Positions 62,944-64,000 of a DNA stretch of 64,000 nucleotides are shown one piece after another. Each line of letters opens with the position of its first letter. Position 1 is the stretch's first letter. The stretch lies in contig JBALVY010000004.1 of assembly GCA_036960375.1 (NCBI GenBank), forward strand, positions 273,635-337,634, given 5' to 3'. The notes below the pieces were generated by a model. That model was not told the DNA's origin, made no database searches, and was given only the letters and a program-made list of their open reading frames with translations. The stretch is from CAWVSB01 sp036960375 (GTDB lineage: Bacteria; Pseudomonadota; Gammaproteobacteria; Pseudomonadales; CAWVSB01). Position numbers and translations under genes: made by a program.

Positions 62944-64000
62944 ATGAACAAAGCTGATCAAAAGCAGGAGCATACCGGCTCCTACTACGCGGCCACCGTC
63001 AATGAAGTCACGGATTACCCTGTACTTGAAGGTGAAAAATCCGTTGATGTTTGTGTTGTAGGCGGCGGCTTTACGGGAGTTTCTACCGCGCTAAGCCTAG
63101 CTGAGCGGGGTTATTCTGTGGCCATTGTTGAGGCTAATCGAATCGGTTGGGGTGCCTCCGGTCGTAACGGTGGCCAGCTTATCAATGGCATGAGCGGTTT
63201 GGATAAGATTCGCAAACAGCACGGTGAAGGTGTTGCCGATATGGTGCAGGATCTGCGTTGGCGCGGTAATGACATCATTCGTGAGCGGGTTGCGAAATAC
63301 AATATCCAGTGTGATCTTAAGGATGGCTTCCTTGAAGTCGCGCCCAAACCGAGCCAAGTTCGCTATTTTGAAGAATACGCTGCTGAGCGGGAGCTGCACA
63401 ATACTGGCCATAAGTATGAAATCTGGGACCGCGAAAAAACCTGCGCGATGTTGGGCACACAGGCCTTTCACGGCGGTTTTATGTGTTATCGGGATGGCCA
63501 TGTTCACCCCTTAAACCTGTGTATTGGAGAGGCACGAGCGGCGCATAATCTTGGTGTGAAAATTTTTGAGCAGTCACCGATCATTGATATCGAGCACGGA
63601 GTAAGACCGAAAGTAAAAACCGCTAAGGGTTGTATTCATGCAGATTCGGTAGTGCTGGCCGGTAACGCCTACAGCCACCTTGAGCCAAAACACCTTTCCA
63701 ATCTGGTGTTCCCAGCGGGCAGTTATATGATCGCTACGGAACCGCTGTCGGAAGAGCTTGCCAATGAAATCAATCCTCTCGACGCCGCGGTGTGTGATGT
63801 TAATGAAGTTGTAGACTACTATCGCCTATCGGCTGATAGACGGCTACTCTATGGTGGTGCCTGCAACTACTCCGGCCGCGATCCCGCCAGTATCAAGTCG
63901 TTTATATTGCCGCGCATGCAGAAAGTTTACCCGCAGTTAAAAGATGTACGCATTGACTACGAGTGGGGCGGGAAAATAGGTATTGTGCTGCGCAGAATTC
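62944..64000 (+). CDS. puuB: Gamma-glutamylputrescine oxidase-like (PuuB) flavoprotein, 5' part
   Basis: The first 352 codons lie in the window, running off its end. SYYAATVNE, then VCVVGGGFTGVSTALSLAERGYSVAIVEANRIGWGASGRNGGQ is the FAD site of the DAO family and the PuuB start. GAGGTAGAG precedes the ATG. PuuB oxidises gamma-glutamylputrescine in putrescine breakdown. Divergent from the MFS operon across about 200 bases that must hold both promoters. Confidence 0.85.
   Translation, partial: MNKADQKQEHTGSYYAATVNEVTDYPVLEGEKSVDVCVVGGGFTGVSTALSLAERGYSVAIVEANRIGWGASGRNGGQLINGMSGLDKIRKQHGEGVADMVQDLRWRGNDIIRERVAKYNIQCDLKDGFLEVAPKPSQVRYFEEYAAERELHNTGHKYEIWDREKTCAMLGTQAFHGGFMCYRDGHVHPLNLCIGEARAAHNLGVKIFEQSPIIDIEHGVRPKVKTAKGCIHADSVVLAGNAYSHLEPKHLSNLVFPAGSYMIATEPLSEELANEINPLDAAVCDVNEVVDYYRLSADRRLLYGGACNYSGRDPASIKSFILPRMQKVYPQLKDVRIDYEWGGKIGIVLRRI

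Noticed and set aside
1..64000. Prophage, insertion sequence or tRNA genes
   Set aside because: No transposase, integrase, phage structural gene or tRNA-like cloverleaf was recognised by eye.

Overview
The window looks like chromosomal DNA of a marine or aquatic heterotrophic gammaproteobacterium, in the range of the Cellvibrionales/Spongiibacteraceae-like groups. This is inferred from gene content, not proven. Pointers are a TonB-dependent receptor, two formylglycine-type sulfatases, DUF3604, two Baeyer-Villiger-type monooxygenases, a Rieske oxygenase, an F420-type LLM oxidoreductase, a LasT-like RNA methylase, a DUF2789 gene, and short REP palindromes. Base composition looks close to balanced. 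There is no rRNA, tRNA, prophage, insertion sequence or CRISPR array that I can see.

Layout. 1-1.5 kb: the end of an SbcC-like gene, a 40-bp palindromic operator, a winged-helix/MNT nucleotidyltransferase gene, and a 40-codon stump of its HEPN partner. 1.5-5.8 kb: a co-directional run of a coiled-coil membrane protein, a deoxyinosine-type DNA glycosylase, a DUF2235 hydrolase, a NERD protein and a PACE efflux protein. 5.8-16.4 kb: housekeeping and lipid genes (hydrolase lipoprotein, DUF885 peptidase, SDR, NUDIX, esterase, tandem ABC1 kinases, RsuA, FKBP, DTW-domain tRNA modifier), with four GGGGACGGAGCA-type REP elements at gene-block boundaries. 16.4-30.5 kb: cupin, two FAD monooxygenases, DnaQ-like exonuclease, MAPEG, acyl-CoA ligase, RetSat-like oxidoreductase, secreted MsrA, and an unusually large REP structure (three 18-bp tandem repeats running into a palindrome with 35-bp arms). 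30.7-44.8 kb: TonB receptor, lipoprotein phosphodiesterase, a duplicated-domain secreted protein, HSL esterase, an RND efflux pair, RNA methylase, Rieske oxygenase and M28 peptidase. 45-51.4 kb: sulfatase, DUF3604, parvulin-type isomerase, lipoprotein, LLM oxidoreductase.

51.65-53.3 kb is the most unusual stretch. It holds small genes separated by attC-like recombination sites, i.e. an integron-type cassette cluster with no integrase in view. Two successive cassettes show the diagnostic relation in which the R'' box of the attC is the exact complement of the first bases of its own cassette. 53.4-58.3 kb carries a second sulfatase, an M1 aminopeptidase lipoprotein and an ElaA acetyltransferase. 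58.3-64 kb is a divergent catabolic locus: MFS transporter, Tat-exported spermidine-dehydrogenase-like flavoprotein and an enolase-superfamily protein on the minus strand, facing a PuuB-like gamma-glutamylputrescine oxidase cut by the window end. Together these suggest uptake and oxidation of amines or polyamines.

All functional names come from motif recognition by eye; no database search was run.
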